Positions 1 through 8,801 of a stretch of 40,804 nucleotides of DNA are shown one piece after another. The DNA comes from Chromatiales bacterium (lineage in GTDB: Bacteria > Pseudomonadota > Gammaproteobacteria > Thiohalospirales > Thiohalospiraceae). The stretch's first letter is position 1. Every line of letters starts with the position of its first letter. The position numbers and the translations under genes were made by a program. A model generated the notes under the pieces. That model worked only from the letters and a program-made list of their open reading frames with translations, was not told the origin of the DNA and made no database searches. Location: contig JALSHD010000182.1 of the NCBI GenBank assembly GCA_026982395.1, forward strand, positions 1 to 40,804, read 5' to 3'.

Positions 1-1
1 G

Positions 2-550
2 CTGCGTGCCGCTGTTGCTGCGAAAACGCCGCTGGGACAGCAGGCCAGGGCTGCGATGGATGCCGGTCAGCTGGTTTCCGATGATATTGTGTTGGGGCTG
101 ATCCGTGAGCGTCTGAATGAGCCGGACACGGCGAACGGTTTTATTCTCGACGGCTTTCCCCGCAATCTCGCCCAGGCAGAAGCGCTGGACGCCATGCTGG
201 ATGAGATCGGCAGGCCACTGCAGGTTGCACTGCTTATCGATGTGGATTTTGACATATTGATGAAGCGGCTTACCGGCCGGCGTACCTGCGAATCCTGTGG
301 ACAGATGTATAACATCTATACCTCGCCGCCCAAGGTGGATGGCCGCTGTGATAAATGCGGAGGCAAACTGGTCCAGCGGGCGGATGACAACGAGGAGACC
401 ATCCGCAAGCGGCTCAAGGTCTATGAAGAGCAGACCATGCCGTTGATTGCCTACTATCGGGAACAGGGAAAACTGCACACTATTAAAGGTGAGGGGGATA
501 TCGACGATATCTTTACCAGGATTGTTACCCACCTGGAAACAGCACAATGA
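2..550 (+). CDS. adk: Adenylate kinase, 5'-truncated by the window edge
   Basis: Cytosolic nucleotide kinase converting ATP + AMP to 2 ADP. The frame is open from base 2, so the N-terminal P-loop (about 30 residues) lies outside the window; about 182 residues remain of a family length near 215. Visible are the AMP-binding helix region, the segment DGFPRN that follows strand 3, and the LID domain. The LID carries two CxxC pairs (CESC and CDKC, near bases 287-360), the zinc-binding form usual in Gram-positives, whereas Escherichia coli has a zinc-free LID. The stop overlaps the gor start by 4 bases (ATGA), so the two are probably co-translated. Identity is certain from the sequence; zinc binding is inferred from the cysteines. 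Confidence 0.95.
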   Translation: MRAAVAAKTPLGQQARAAMDAGQLVSDDIVLGLIRERLNEPDTANGFILDGFPRNLAQAEALDAMLDEIGRPLQVALLIDVDFDILMKRLTGRRTCESCGQMYNIYTSPPKVDGRCDKCGGKLVQRADDNEETIRKRLKVYEEQTMPLIAYYREQGKLHTIKGEGDIDDIFTRIVTHLETAQ

Positions 551-1896
551 GCAACCATTATGATTTGATCGCCATCGGTGGTGGCAGCGGGGGGCTCTCT
601 GTTGCCCAGCGGGCAGCCGCCCATGGCGCCAGAGCGGCGGTGGTGGAGAAGGCCGCGCTGGGTGGAACCTGCGTCAACGTGGGTTGTGTCCCCAAAAAGA
701 TCATGTGGTATGGAGCGACGGTGGCGGGTGCGCTGCGTGATGCAGCCGACTACGGATTCAGCGTGGAGCAGCATGGTTTCGACTGGGCCAAACTGGTCAG
801 GCAGCGGGATGGTTATATCCACGGAATCCATGCCTGGTATCACACCTATCTGGCCGACAACAAGGTGGATGAGATTCAGGGCACCGCCCGCTTTATCGAC
901 GAGCACACCCTGGAGGTGGATGGTGAGCGCTACACGGCGGATCACATCGCCATCTCTCCCGGCGGTCAGCCCCTGGTTCCCGATACTCCCGGTGCGGAGC
1001 TGGGGATCACCTCGGATGGTTTTTTTGCCCTTACCGAGCAGCCGCAGGAGGTGGCGGTGATTGGTTCCGGCTATATTGCCGTGGAGCTGGCCGGCCTGCT
1101 GAATGCACTGGGCAGCCGTGTCACCCTGGTGCTGCGCAAGCATCAACTGCTGAAAGAGTTTGAGCCCATGCTGCGCGAGACGCTGATGGAGGAGATGCAG
1201 GAGAGCGGCGTCAATATCATCACCAATACTTCAGTTACCGCGATTGAAAAACAGGATGACGGCAAGCTGCGCCTGAACTGTCAGGGTGGCCTGAGCTGCA
1301 GCGGGCTGGACAGCGTCATATGGGCCATTGGCCGCGTACCGAGTACGCAGGAACTGAACCTGTCCGCCGCCGGCGTGCAGATGGACAGCCGCGGTTTCGT
1401 TCCCACCGACGAGTGGCAGAACACCAACGTGGCGGGAATCTACGCCATCGGTGATGTTACCGGCCGTGCGGCATTGACCCCCGTTGCCATTGCCGCCGGA
1501 CGCCGTCTGGCGGATCGTCTTTTTGGCGGGATGCCGGAGGCCAGACTGGAGTATGAAAATATTCCTACCGTGGTGTTCAGTCATCCCCCCATCGGCAGTA
1601 TTGGTGTCAGCGAAGATGAAGCGCGCGAACAGCATGGCGATGCGGTAAAAATCTACCAGACCCGTTTTACTCCCATGTATCACGCATTTACCCACCACAA
1701 ACACATTACTGCGATGAAGCTGGTCTGCGTTGGAGCGGAAGAGAAGGTTATCGGTTGCCATATTATCGGTCTGGGTGCCGACGAGATGTTGCAGGGTTTT
1801 GCTGTTGCTATCAGCATGGGTGCTACCAAGGCCGATTTTGACAGAACCATTGCGATTCACCCAACCAGTGCGGAAGAGCTGGTGACCATGCGTTGA
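547..1896 (+). CDS. gor: Glutathione-disulfide reductase
   Basis: Cytosolic flavoenzyme that reduces oxidised glutathione with NADPH. The 449-residue protein matches the 450 residues usual for the family. An FAD-binding GGGSGG lies at residues 11-16, the redox-active disulfide [13 protein letters not shown] places the cysteines at 42 and 47, a second dinucleotide fold ([11 protein letters not shown]) is in the middle, and the C-terminal HPTSAEE motif supplies the catalytic histidine near residue 438. The start ATG overlaps the adk stop, giving a two-gene unit. It could be confused with trypanothione or mycothione reductase-like relatives, but length, motifs and host type favour Gor. Confidence 0.96.
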   Translation: MSNHYDLIAIGGGSGGLSVAQRAAAHGARAAVVEKAALGGTCVNVGCVPKKIMWYGATVAGALRDAADYGFSVEQHGFDWAKLVRQRDGYIHGIHAWYHTYLADNKVDEIQGTARFIDEHTLEVDGERYTADHIAISPGGQPLVPDTPGAELGITSDGFFALTEQPQEVAVIGSGYIAVELAGLLNALGSRVTLVLRKHQLLKEFEPMLRETLMEEMQESGVNIITNTSVTAIEKQDDGKLRLNCQGGLSCSGLDSVIWAIGRVPSTQELNLSAAGVQMDSRGFVPTDEWQNTNVAGIYAIGDVTGRAALTPVAIAAGRRLADRLFGGMPEARLEYENIPTVVFSHPPIGSIGVSEDEAREQHGDAVKIYQTRFTPMYHAFTHHKHITAMKLVCVGAEEKVIGCHIIGLGADEMLQGFAVAISMGATKADFDRTIAIHPTSAEELVTMR

Positions 1897-2124
1897 ATGA
1901 CAGCCTGAATGTCCGGCACGAGAAAGGGTGTGAAGAGTCGGGCTGTGCTTTTATTGCATTCCTGGCGGCCGGCTGCTGAAAAACTCTTTCCGTGGTCTTT
2001 TTCAAGCATGGAGCTGTAATAAAGTGTGATTTCCCGGTACCGCCAACAGCCCTGTCTTGTTAGCGGGTAACCGGTGAGTTGTTTGATTTCCATGCCGCTG
2101 TTCGTGCGGTGGAGCTGGTACTGT
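1897..2124. other. Convergent intergenic region gor / symporter
   Basis: This 228-base stretch separates two convergent genes. I see no convincing rho-independent terminator: short inverted segments (AAGAGT near 1937 against ACTCTT near 1982) are too far apart and have no U-tract placed for either direction. No coding frame has a ribosome binding site or recognisable product. Confidence 0.4.
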
Positions 2125-3861
2125 TCAACCGCTCGTCTCCAGGCGCACTTGTTTGTTTATGCCTGGAATACGGATGTAATCAACCAGATCCTGCACATGT
2201 GCCGGCGGCGCTGCCGTCACTCTGGCCACCAGCGTGGCAACGGTGAAATTGACCACTGCTCCCACTGCACCAAATGCATTGGGTGAAATACCGAAAAACC
2301 AGTTTTCCTCCATGCCTCCCAGGAACGCGGTGCCAGGAATGAACATAACCCCCTTGTGCTGAAACACGTATAGCAGCGTAATGCCAAGACCCGCCAGCAT
2401 TCCGGATATGGCTCCAGCCTTGTTCATGCGCCTGGAGAAGATCCCCATCATCAATGCCGGAAACAGTGAAGATGCCGCCAGCCCGAAGGCAATGGCCACC
2501 GTGCCGGCAGCAAAATCCGGCGGATGCAGGCCAAGGTAACCTGCTACAATCACTGCACCACCCATGGTGATCCGGCTTGCCAGCAGTTCATTTTTTTCCG
2601 AGATGGTGGGGGTGAAAACTCCTTTGAGCAGATCATGAGAGATAGATGAGGCAATGGCCAGCAGCAGTCCCGCTGCCGTCGATAGCGCTGCAGCGAGCCC
2701 CCCGGCTGCAACCAGGGCGATTACCCAGTCGGGCAGTTTGGCTATCTCCGGATTGGCCAGCACCATGATGTCGCGATCCACCTTGACCATTTCATTTTTC
2801 TGCTCATCGGCAACATACTGAATCCGGCCATCGCCGTTCTTGTCCTCAAACTCCAGCAGCCCGGTTTTTTCCCAGTTCCTGAACCACTGTGGGCGTTCGT
2901 CGTAGGCCAGATGGAGGCCCGGTTCCGGTTGAATGGTTGTGGTAAGGTTGAGGCGCGCCATGGCGCCTACTGCCGGGGCGGCGGTGTAAAGAATAGCGAT
3001 AAATACCAGCGCCCACCCAGCTGAGCTTCGAGCCCCTTTTACGCTGGGCACGGTAAAAAACCGGGCAATTACATGCGGCAGTCCTGCGGTTCCAATCATT
3101 AGTGAAAGTGTGTAGACAAACATATTCAACTGGCTGCCCATTACAGCCGTAGTGTACTCCTTGAAGCCGAGATCGGTGACAATCAGATCCAGTTTGTCCA
3201 GCAGATAGCTGCCATCGGCCATTTTTCCTCCCAGCCCAAGCTGGGGAACCGGATTGCCGGTCAGGCTCAGGGAGATAAAAATGGCAGGTACGGTATAGGC
3301 GAAAATCAATACACAGTACTGTGCAATCTGGGTATAGGTGATTCCTTTCATACCTCCCAGCACGGCGTAGAAAAACACGATCCCCATCCCCACGTAGAGA
3401 CCGTGATCAAAATCCATCTCCAGAAAGCGGGAGAAGGCCACGCCGATCCCCTTCATCTGCCCGATCACGTAGGTCAGGGAGGCCAGGATCAAACAGACAA
3501 CTGCGACGATCCGTGCTGTCCTGGAGTAGAAGCGATCACCGATAAACTCCGGCACGGTGAACTTGCCATACTTGCGCAGATAGGGTGCCAGTAACATCGC
3601 CAGCAGCACATAACCGCCGGTCCAGCCCATCAGAAAAACCGATGCGCCGTAACCGTTGAAGGCGATCAGCCCGGCCATGGAGATAAAGGATGCGGCGGAC
3701 ATCCAGTCTGCGGCAGTGGCCATCCCGTTAAGTACCGGATGTACCCCCTTGCCGGCAACGTAAAACTCGCCGGTGCTTGCGGCGCGCGCCCATATGGCGA
3801 TAGCAACGTAAAGCGCAAAGGTCAGGCCAACGATGATATAGGTTATTGTTTGAAGATCCAT
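2125..3861 (-). CDS. Sodium:solute symporter, acetate-permease-like (VC_2705 type)
   Basis: Multi-pass inner-membrane transporter of the SSS family, the large subunit of a two-component carrier whose partner DUF4212 is the next gene upstream. Probable substrates are acetate or other short monocarboxylates, inferred from the family. The 578-residue protein opens with MDLQTITYIIVG, has about 13 hydrophobic segments and SSS-type loops (FYVAGKG, ADWMSAASFISMAG). A hydrophilic insert around residues 335-375 contains an EF-hand-like segment DKNGDGRIQY. I chose the ATG at 3861 because the open frame upstream begins only with TTG and would leave 3 bases to the DUF4212 stop; the ATG gives a 33-base gap and a family-like N-terminus. 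Confidence 0.92.
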   Translation of the reverse strand: MDLQTITYIIVGLTFALYVAIAIWARAASTGEFYVAGKGVHPVLNGMATAADWMSAASFISMAGLIAFNGYGASVFLMGWTGGYVLLAMLLAPYLRKYGKFTVPEFIGDRFYSRTARIVAVVCLILASLTYVIGQMKGIGVAFSRFLEMDFDHGLYVGMGIVFFYAVLGGMKGITYTQIAQYCVLIFAYTVPAIFISLSLTGNPVPQLGLGGKMADGSYLLDKLDLIVTDLGFKEYTTAVMGSQLNMFVYTLSLMIGTAGLPHVIARFFTVPSVKGARSSAGWALVFIAILYTAAPAVGAMARLNLTTTIQPEPGLHLAYDERPQWFRNWEKTGLLEFEDKNGDGRIQYVADEQKNEMVKVDRDIMVLANPEIAKLPDWVIALVAAGGLAAALSTAAGLLLAIASSISHDLLKGVFTPTISEKNELLASRITMGGAVIVAGYLGLHPPDFAAGTVAIAFGLAASSLFPALMMGIFSRRMNKAGAISGMLAGLGITLLYVFQHKGVMFIPGTAFLGGMEENWFFGISPNAFGAVGAVVNFTVATLVARVTAAPPAHVQDLVDYIRIPGINKQVRLETSG

Positions 3862-3894
3862 GATTTGGAGTTTCCGCCGGTATGTTCCCAAAAA

Positions 3895-4146
3895 TTATTT
3901 TTCATGTACGCCAAATTTTCGATCCAGCACATTCATGCGCCAGGCGTAGAAGAAAATCAGTATTACGAAGGTGTAAATGGAACCTTGCTGAGCGAACCAG
4001 AATCCCAACTTGTATCCACCCAGCCGGATGGCGTTCAGCGGCTCCACCAGAATGATCCCGAACAGATAAGAGACAGTGAACCAGATAGCCAGGCAGAACA
4101 GCACCAGTCGCAGATTGGCTTTCCAGTAGTTTGAATTGTCAGACAT
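3895..4146 (-). CDS. DUF4212 small subunit of the sodium/solute symporter
   Basis: An 83-residue membrane protein with two hydrophobic helices (LRLVLFCLAIWFTVSYLFGI and a second near residues 53-72), separated by a short loop ending in a GFWFAQQGS segment typical of DUF4212. Members are found immediately upstream of VC_2705-type symporters, and that order holds here. The start ATG at 4146 is preceded on the minus strand by AGAGGTGGGCTG, a good Shine-Dalgarno at normal spacing; the longer open frame upstream has no family resemblance. Its role as an accessory or assembly subunit is inferred from conserved neighbourhood. Confidence 0.9.
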   Translation of the reverse strand: MSDNSNYWKANLRLVLFCLAIWFTVSYLFGIILVEPLNAIRLGGYKLGFWFAQQGSIYTFVILIFFYAWRMNVLDRKFGVHEK

Positions 4147-4548
4147 CAGCCCACCTCTTGATGTTTTTTTTAAAAAATATTTAGTGAATATCTGAAGCCC
4201 TGAATACGGCATGTCGGCACATCCAAAGAAGTCCTTTTCCCCCAATGGTTGTGTTGGCACAGTGCCTGTACCTTACCCATTATACATTGAGACACATCGT
4301 ATGGGGTTTCCCTGCCTTCTTTGGCAAACCAGCGGGTGCGTCTGTGTTTAACCTGATTTATCACAGAGTTCAAGCCAGGACTCTTCGGCTTTCTCGGATT
4401 TGTCGTATTTCCACAGAGGAGGAGAGTGTTCCATCTCCGGGTGTCCAAAATTTTGCGTCAGTTCCCATATTTCTCCGTAATGGTCTACTATTCATTATCG
4501 GAGGAGGTGATAGCCCCGTACTATCGACAATTGCAGAGGATATGCACG
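4147..4548. other. Divergent intergenic region DUF4212 / fdxA
   Basis: About 400 bases between divergent genes, so it should hold both promoters. Visible are a T8A6 tract at 4164-4177 next to the DUF4212 ribosome binding site, and a short perfect palindrome GGCACAGTGCC at 4256-4266. Open frames crossing it are extensions of the flanking genes without support. I could not assign a convincing -35/-10 pair. Confidence 0.4.
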
Positions 4549-4872
4549 ATGACTTACGTAGTAGCCGAGAATTGTATTCGCTGTAAATACACCGATTGTG
4601 TGACCGTTTGTCCTGTGGATGCATTTCATGAAGGCCCCAATTTTCTGGTGATAAATCCGGAAGAGTGTATTGATTGTGATCTGTGTGTCCCGGAGTGTCC
4701 CGCAGAGGCCATTTTTGCGGAGGATGACTTGCCGGCGGATCAGCAGCAGTTTATTGAAATCAATGCGGAGCTTGCCAAAAACTGGCCGGTAATAAATGAA
4801 CAGAAAGAGCCGCTTCCCGATGCCGAAAAATGGAATGGCGTGGAGGGGAAGCTGCAGTATCTGGAGAAATAA
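4549..4872 (+). CDS. fdxA: 7Fe ferredoxin FdxA ([3Fe-4S][4Fe-4S])
   Basis: Small cytosolic electron carrier of the Azotobacter vinelandii ferredoxin I type. The 107-residue length is the family's. Cysteines lie at 9, 12, 17 and 21 ([14 protein letters not shown]) and in the second cluster motif [12 protein letters not shown]; in the family these ligate one [3Fe-4S] and one [4Fe-4S] cluster. The C-terminal part [16 protein letters not shown] is also characteristic. The longer open frame begins at 4426, but its extra residues match nothing in the family; the ATG at 4549 follows AGAGGA (4535-4540) at workable spacing. It is monocistronic and convergent with glnD. Redox partner unknown. Confidence 0.95.
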   Translation: MTYVVAENCIRCKYTDCVTVCPVDAFHEGPNFLVINPEECIDCDLCVPECPAEAIFAEDDLPADQQQFIEINAELAKNWPVINEQKEPLPDAEKWNGVEGKLQYLEK

Positions 4873-4889
4873 ATATTAACCCGTGAAAC

Positions 4890-4977
4890 CGGCCCGTTTT
4901 CCGTCAAGCATGGTTATGCTACCCAAACCAGAGATGCTTCTGGTGGTTCTGTAGAAAGGGTTTTTCTCCACGGGCCG
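4890..4977. other. Structured convergent intergenic region fdxA / glnD
   Basis: Three nested inverted repeats are visible: CGGCCCGT (4890-4897) with ACGGGCCG (4970-4977) as an outer stem, and inside it AGCAT-GGTT-ATGCT (4907-4920) and ACCAGA-6-TCTGGT (4927-4944). A T5 tract follows at 4961-4965. Lying between convergent genes it may end transcription from one or both sides, but none of the stems has the classic GC-rich stem plus U-tract, so terminator function is only a suggestion. Confidence 0.35.
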
Positions 4978-5027
4978 AAAACATGGAAGCAATCCTGTTT
5001 CAGGGCATGATGGCTTGCGGGGCAATC

Positions 5028-7679
5028 CTAACAGTCCAGATATTGCTTGATGGTTTCCGACAGGTTTTTCAGCAGCTCCGGGTCATTTATTGACTGGTTT
5101 TTGTCGTCGGTAATAAAAAAGATATCCTCCGCGCGTTCTCCGATGGTGGCTATTTTCGCGTTCTGGATTGTTGCGCCGTGCTCCCGCAGGGCGAAACCGA
5201 GCCGTGCCAGCAGGCCGGGCCGATCAGCGGTTATTACCTCCATTATGGTGCGCTGGCTGGATTTGTCGGTGATGAAGCTAACTGTGGTGGGAATGGGGAA
5301 GCATTTCAGTTGGCGCGGAACGCGCCGGGTTACCTGTCCGCTGCTGTCCAGCTGTTTTAGTCCGCGGTGCAGGCTTTCCATGATCTCCTGAACGCGCTGG
5401 GGGCTGCTGACAGGTTCTCCGTTCTGCTCCAGGACGGTCAGAGTATTGAGGGTGTAGCCATTGCGGGAGGTGATGATTCGGGCGTCGACAATGGTCAGGC
5501 CGTTTTGTTCCAGAAGGGAGGCGGTGAGGGCAAATACGTTCTCTTCCACACGGGTATAGATGAAAATCCCCGTGCCGCCACGCCGGGTGGTCTGGCGCAT
5601 CAGGATTAATGGCAGTTCTGTCTCGTTGCAGTCCAGAATGGCCCGTGTGTGCCAGACAATTTCGTCAGCGGAATAGCGCAGGAAATAGTCCTCATCAAAG
5701 TTTTCCCACAATGTTTCGAAGTTGGCCCTGGGAAGGGCGTGCTGCCGAAGTTGATGGCGGGCCTGCTCCTTGATCACTTCGATGTGTTCCTGCTGTAACG
5801 GGCGGTTGGCTATGCCGCGGCGCAGGATGCGTTTGGTGCCGTTGTACAGCTCCACCAGCAGAGCGTTTTTCCAGCTGTTCCAGGCGTTTGCATTGGTCGC
5901 GCGGATGTCGGCAACGGTCAGTAGATAGAGGTGGTTCAGGCGGTCGATGTCTCCCACCTTGACGGCGAAGTCATGAATTACGTCGGGATCACTGATGTCC
6001 TTGCGCTGGGCGGTCATGGACATGACCAGATGGTTTTTAACCAGCCAGGTTACCAGGGCAGTATTGTAGGGTCCGAGGGCATGGTCGGTACAGAATTTTT
6101 CTGCGTCTATGGCGCCGAGCTCGGAATGGTTGCCACCGCGGCCTTTGGCAATGTCGTGAAACAGTGCGGCGATGTAGAGAATTTCTGGATGGGGTAGATG
6201 TGAGATAATCCGGTTGCAGAGCGGAAATTCGTGAGCATACTCGGGTACGGTGAAACGGCGCAGATTGCGTACGGTGACCAGTGTATGTTCATCTACCGTA
6301 TAGACATGAAACAGATCGTGCTGCATTTGTCCGACGATATGGGCAAATTCCGGCAGGTAGGCGGCGAGGATGCCGTAGCGGTTCATACGCCTTAGCTCCC
6401 GGGTTACGCCGCGGGGTTGGCGCAGGATCTCCAGGAACAGTTTCTGGTTCTGTCGGTTGGTGCGGAATTTATTATTGATCAAGTGTCGGTGTTCCCGTAC
6501 CAGGCGGATTGTCTCGGCGCGTACACCGTTCAGTTCGGGGTGTTGCTCCATGATCAGAAACAGTTCCAGCAGGGCAGAAGGGTAGCTCGCAAATATGTGC
6601 GGATCGGTTACTTCCAGAAACCCCTTGCGTATCTGAAAATGCGGGTTGACAGGGACAGGCTCTCCCGGTTCGTCAGCATGAAGGATTTGCTCCTGAAACA
6701 GTTGCAGCAGCATTTCGTTGAGACGGCTCAGCTCCATAACGGTGCGGTAGTAGCGTTTCATCAGCCCCTCAACCGCCAGTTCATGTTGACTGTTCTGGTA
6801 GCCGAGCCGGGTAGCCAAGGCGCGTTGATGATCAAACAGCAACCGCTCTTCACCGCGGCCGGTCAGGCTGTGGAGGCCGAAACGGATCTGCCATAGAAAC
6901 GATTGCCCCTCCATCAGGGCGCGATACTCCCGCTCGCTGAGAAAGTTGTGAGTGACCAGATCATGCAGTGTGGTGGATGAGCCAAAATGGCGCTTGGTGA
7001 TCCAGCCTATCATCTGGATATCCCGCAATCCGCCCGGCCCCCCTTTTATATTGGGTTCCAGGTTGTAGGCTGTATCGTGATATTTGTGGTGGCGCTGGAT
7101 CTGTTCTTCCCACTTTGCGGCAAAGAATGCCCGGCTGGGCCAGATGGCTTGCGGTCCGGTTCGTTGATGCAGGACGTGCAGCAGCTGCTCCGAACCGGCC
7201 AGCAGTCGCGACTCCATCAGGTTGGTGGTGATGGTGATGTCTTCAATGGCGGCTGTGACACACTCATCCAGCGAGCGGATGCTGTGTCCGATCTCCAGTC
7301 CGACATCCCACAAGGCGGTAAGAAATTTCTCGACTTTGCTTTTTAATTCATCAGCATTATCCTTTTTTAAGAGGATTAATATATCTATGTCCGAGCAGGG
7401 ATGAAGTTCGCCGCGGCCGTATCCGCCCACGGCCACTAACGCCATATCTTCGGTATGTTCCGCAAAATGGATCTGCCAGATGCGTTGTACTACCTGATCC
7501 ACAATCCAGGCCCGGGCATGTACCAGTTGTTCTACCGGGGTGCCTGCAGTAAAACGATCGTCCAGAATCTGTCTGGTCTGTTTCAGAGCCGAGCGGAGCA
7601 GTGGAATCGGCGCTTCTCCGTTCGACAGCCGGCTGTCCAGCTCGCCAGTATCGATTAGAGTGGGGGCTGCGAAGTCCAT
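5028..7679 (-). CDS. glnD: Bifunctional [protein-PII] uridylyltransferase / uridylyl-removing enzyme
   Basis: Cytosolic nitrogen-status sensor that uridylylates PII (GlnB/GlnK) when glutamine is low and removes the UMP when it is high. The 883-residue protein has the full domain set: nucleotidyltransferase with GGYGRGELHP (residues 85-94) and metal-binding D97/D99, a central HD domain with HDIAKGRGGNHSE for UMP removal, and two C-terminal ACT domains that sense glutamine (the second includes DRPGLLARLGFALREHG). The start is the ATG at 7679, which shares its A with the map stop (TGATG on the minus strand), so translation is coupled. All key motifs look intact. Confidence 0.97.
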   Translation of the reverse strand: MDFAAPTLIDTGELDSRLSNGEAPIPLLRSALKQTRQILDDRFTAGTPVEQLVHARAWIVDQVVQRIWQIHFAEHTEDMALVAVGGYGRGELHPCSDIDILILLKKDNADELKSKVEKFLTALWDVGLEIGHSIRSLDECVTAAIEDITITTNLMESRLLAGSEQLLHVLHQRTGPQAIWPSRAFFAAKWEEQIQRHHKYHDTAYNLEPNIKGGPGGLRDIQMIGWITKRHFGSSTTLHDLVTHNFLSEREYRALMEGQSFLWQIRFGLHSLTGRGEERLLFDHQRALATRLGYQNSQHELAVEGLMKRYYRTVMELSRLNEMLLQLFQEQILHADEPGEPVPVNPHFQIRKGFLEVTDPHIFASYPSALLELFLIMEQHPELNGVRAETIRLVREHRHLINNKFRTNRQNQKLFLEILRQPRGVTRELRRMNRYGILAAYLPEFAHIVGQMQHDLFHVYTVDEHTLVTVRNLRRFTVPEYAHEFPLCNRIISHLPHPEILYIAALFHDIAKGRGGNHSELGAIDAEKFCTDHALGPYNTALVTWLVKNHLVMSMTAQRKDISDPDVIHDFAVKVGDIDRLNHLYLLTVADIRATNANAWNSWKNALLVELYNGTKRILRRGIANRPLQQEHIEVIKEQARHQLRQHALPRANFETLWENFDEDYFLRYSADEIVWHTRAILDCNETELPLILMRQTTRRGGTGIFIYTRVEENVFALTASLLEQNGLTIVDARIITSRNGYTLNTLTVLEQNGEPVSSPQRVQEIMESLHRGLKQLDSSGQVTRRVPRQLKCFPIPTTVSFITDKSSQRTIMEVITADRPGLLARLGFALREHGATIQNAKIATIGERAEDIFFITDDKNQSINDPELLKNLSETIKQYLDC

Positions 7680-8446
7680 CAAGATTTATCGTCAGCAGAG
7701 AGAGTCAGTACTTCGAAGCCGTCCCCGGTAACCAGGATGGTATGTTCCCACTGGGCCGAGAGGCTGTGATCCTTGGTGACCACGGTCCAGCCATCGGCGA
7801 GCAACCTGACATCACGGCCACCCGCATTAACCATGGGTTCGATGGTAAAAGTCATTCCCGGTTCCAGTACTGCCCCGGTGCCGGGATTTCCGTAGTGCAA
7901 AACCTGGGGCTCTTCATGAAATCCGTGCCCGATGCCGTGACCACAATATTCACGCACGATAGAGCAGCCATTTTTTTCCGCATGCTGTTGAATTATGTGG
8001 CCGATATCACCCAGCCGCGCACCCGGCCGAACCACCTCAATCCCCTTCATCAGGCACTCATGGGCGATACGTACTATCCGCTTGGCCAGCACCGAGGGTT
8101 CGCCAATAAAGAACATCTTGCTGGTGTCTCCGTGATAGCCATCCTTGATGACGGTAATGTCTACATTGATGATATCGCCGTTTTTCAGCTTCTTTGCACC
8201 CGGAATTCCGTGACATACCTGGTGATTGACCGAGGTGCAGATTGATTTGGGAAAGCCGTGGTAGTTGAGTGGAGCGGGGATGGCGTGCTGTACCTCGGTG
8301 ATATATTCATGGGCGATGCGGTCCAGCTCTTCCGTGGTGATACCAGGCTTTATGTGAGGGTGCAGGAAGCCTAGTACCTCTGCGGCCAGTCGGCCGGCAA
8401 CGCGCATTTTCTCTATCTCTTCCTGGGTCTTGATAACTATGCTCAT
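7679..8446 (-). CDS. map: Type I methionine aminopeptidase
   Basis: Removes the initiator methionine from nascent cytosolic proteins. The protein has 255 residues. The five metal ligands of the family are all present: D96, D107, H170, E203 and E234, in the contexts NVDIT, HGDTS, CGHGIGHGFHEEP, TIEPM and QWEHT. The N-terminus MSIVIKTQEEIEKMR is standard. It lies divergently from rpsB, a classic arrangement in this class, and glnD follows immediately by stop-start overlap. The Shine-Dalgarno in front of the ATG is weak. Confidence 0.97.
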   Translation of the reverse strand: MSIVIKTQEEIEKMRVAGRLAAEVLGFLHPHIKPGITTEELDRIAHEYITEVQHAIPAPLNYHGFPKSICTSVNHQVCHGIPGAKKLKNGDIINVDITVIKDGYHGDTSKMFFIGEPSVLAKRIVRIAHECLMKGIEVVRPGARLGDIGHIIQQHAEKNGCSIVREYCGHGIGHGFHEEPQVLHYGNPGTGAVLEPGMTFTIEPMVNAGGRDVRLLADGWTVVTKDHSLSAQWEHTILVTGDGFEVLTLSADDKS

Positions 8447-8615
8447 TGTGTTTGCTGTCTGATAAATTTAGGGGGGCGGGAACATCCGTGTCTTTTCCAG
8501 ATTCACAGATTAATCTCGCAGGATATTGTTTTTACATAAAGTTATTGCGGTTGAAAGAGATGCGGCAGTTGCAGATAACTTTTCGTGAAAACAGTTGGCA
8601 AAGTGTCCATGTGAA

Positions 8616-8650
8616 TTGTCGTCATAACCGGTTTATGGTATAAAGCGCAC
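8616..8650 (+). promoter_or_regulatory. rpsB promoter with extended -10 and GCGC discriminator
   Basis: The hexamer TATAAA at 8639-8644 is preceded by an extended -10 TGG (8636-8638) and followed directly by GCGC (8645-8648). A TTGTCG element sits at 8616-8621, 17 bases upstream. The extended -10 plus GCGC discriminator is the described conserved form of gammaproteobacterial rpsB promoters and is associated with stringent control. Transcription should begin near 8650, giving a leader of about 150 bases. Confidence 0.75.
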
Positions 8651-8674
8651 GCCCTGTTGGCAAATCCGGTTTTT

Positions 8675-8764
8675 CACCCGTTGGGTGGCTGACCGAAAAT
8701 ACGCACATGCACCGGCACATATACCAGGGTGCCTGGCTGGAAAGACAGGTTGGTATATGGGGTG
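8675..8764 (+). promoter_or_regulatory. Structured rpsB mRNA leader (candidate S2 autoregulatory element)
   Basis: Two hairpins are visible. The first is CACCC-GTT-GGGTG (8675-8687). The second is larger: CACC (8710-8713) with GGTG (8761-8764), then CATATACCA (8718-8726) with TGGTATATG (8751-8759), and an inner CCTG/CAGG (8732-8735 with 8746-8749). The rpsB leader in gammaproteobacteria is known to be structured and to mediate feedback by S2. That this leader does so is an inference from position and structure; I did not compare it with a covariance model. Confidence 0.5.
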
Positions 8765-8801
8765 TGTGGAGGAATAACCCTGTTTAGGAGAATTTTTAAT
8801 A

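Larger units (their letters stand above)
8447..8801. other. Divergent regulatory region map / rpsB
   Basis: A 355-base region between map and rpsB. The right half holds the rpsB promoter and a structured leader, described separately. The left half (8447-8600) must carry the map promoter on the minus strand; it is AT-rich near 8520-8545, but I could not choose one -35/-10 pair with confidence. No coding frame is supported. Confidence 0.6.

Noticed and set aside
454-1146. 230-codon frame antisense to adk/gor
   Set aside because: Shadow of two identified genes; no recognisable protein features.
4255-4271. Possible sigma-54 promoter (TGGCAC near 4255)
   Set aside because: The matching TTGC element at the right spacing is absent; only a palindrome remains.
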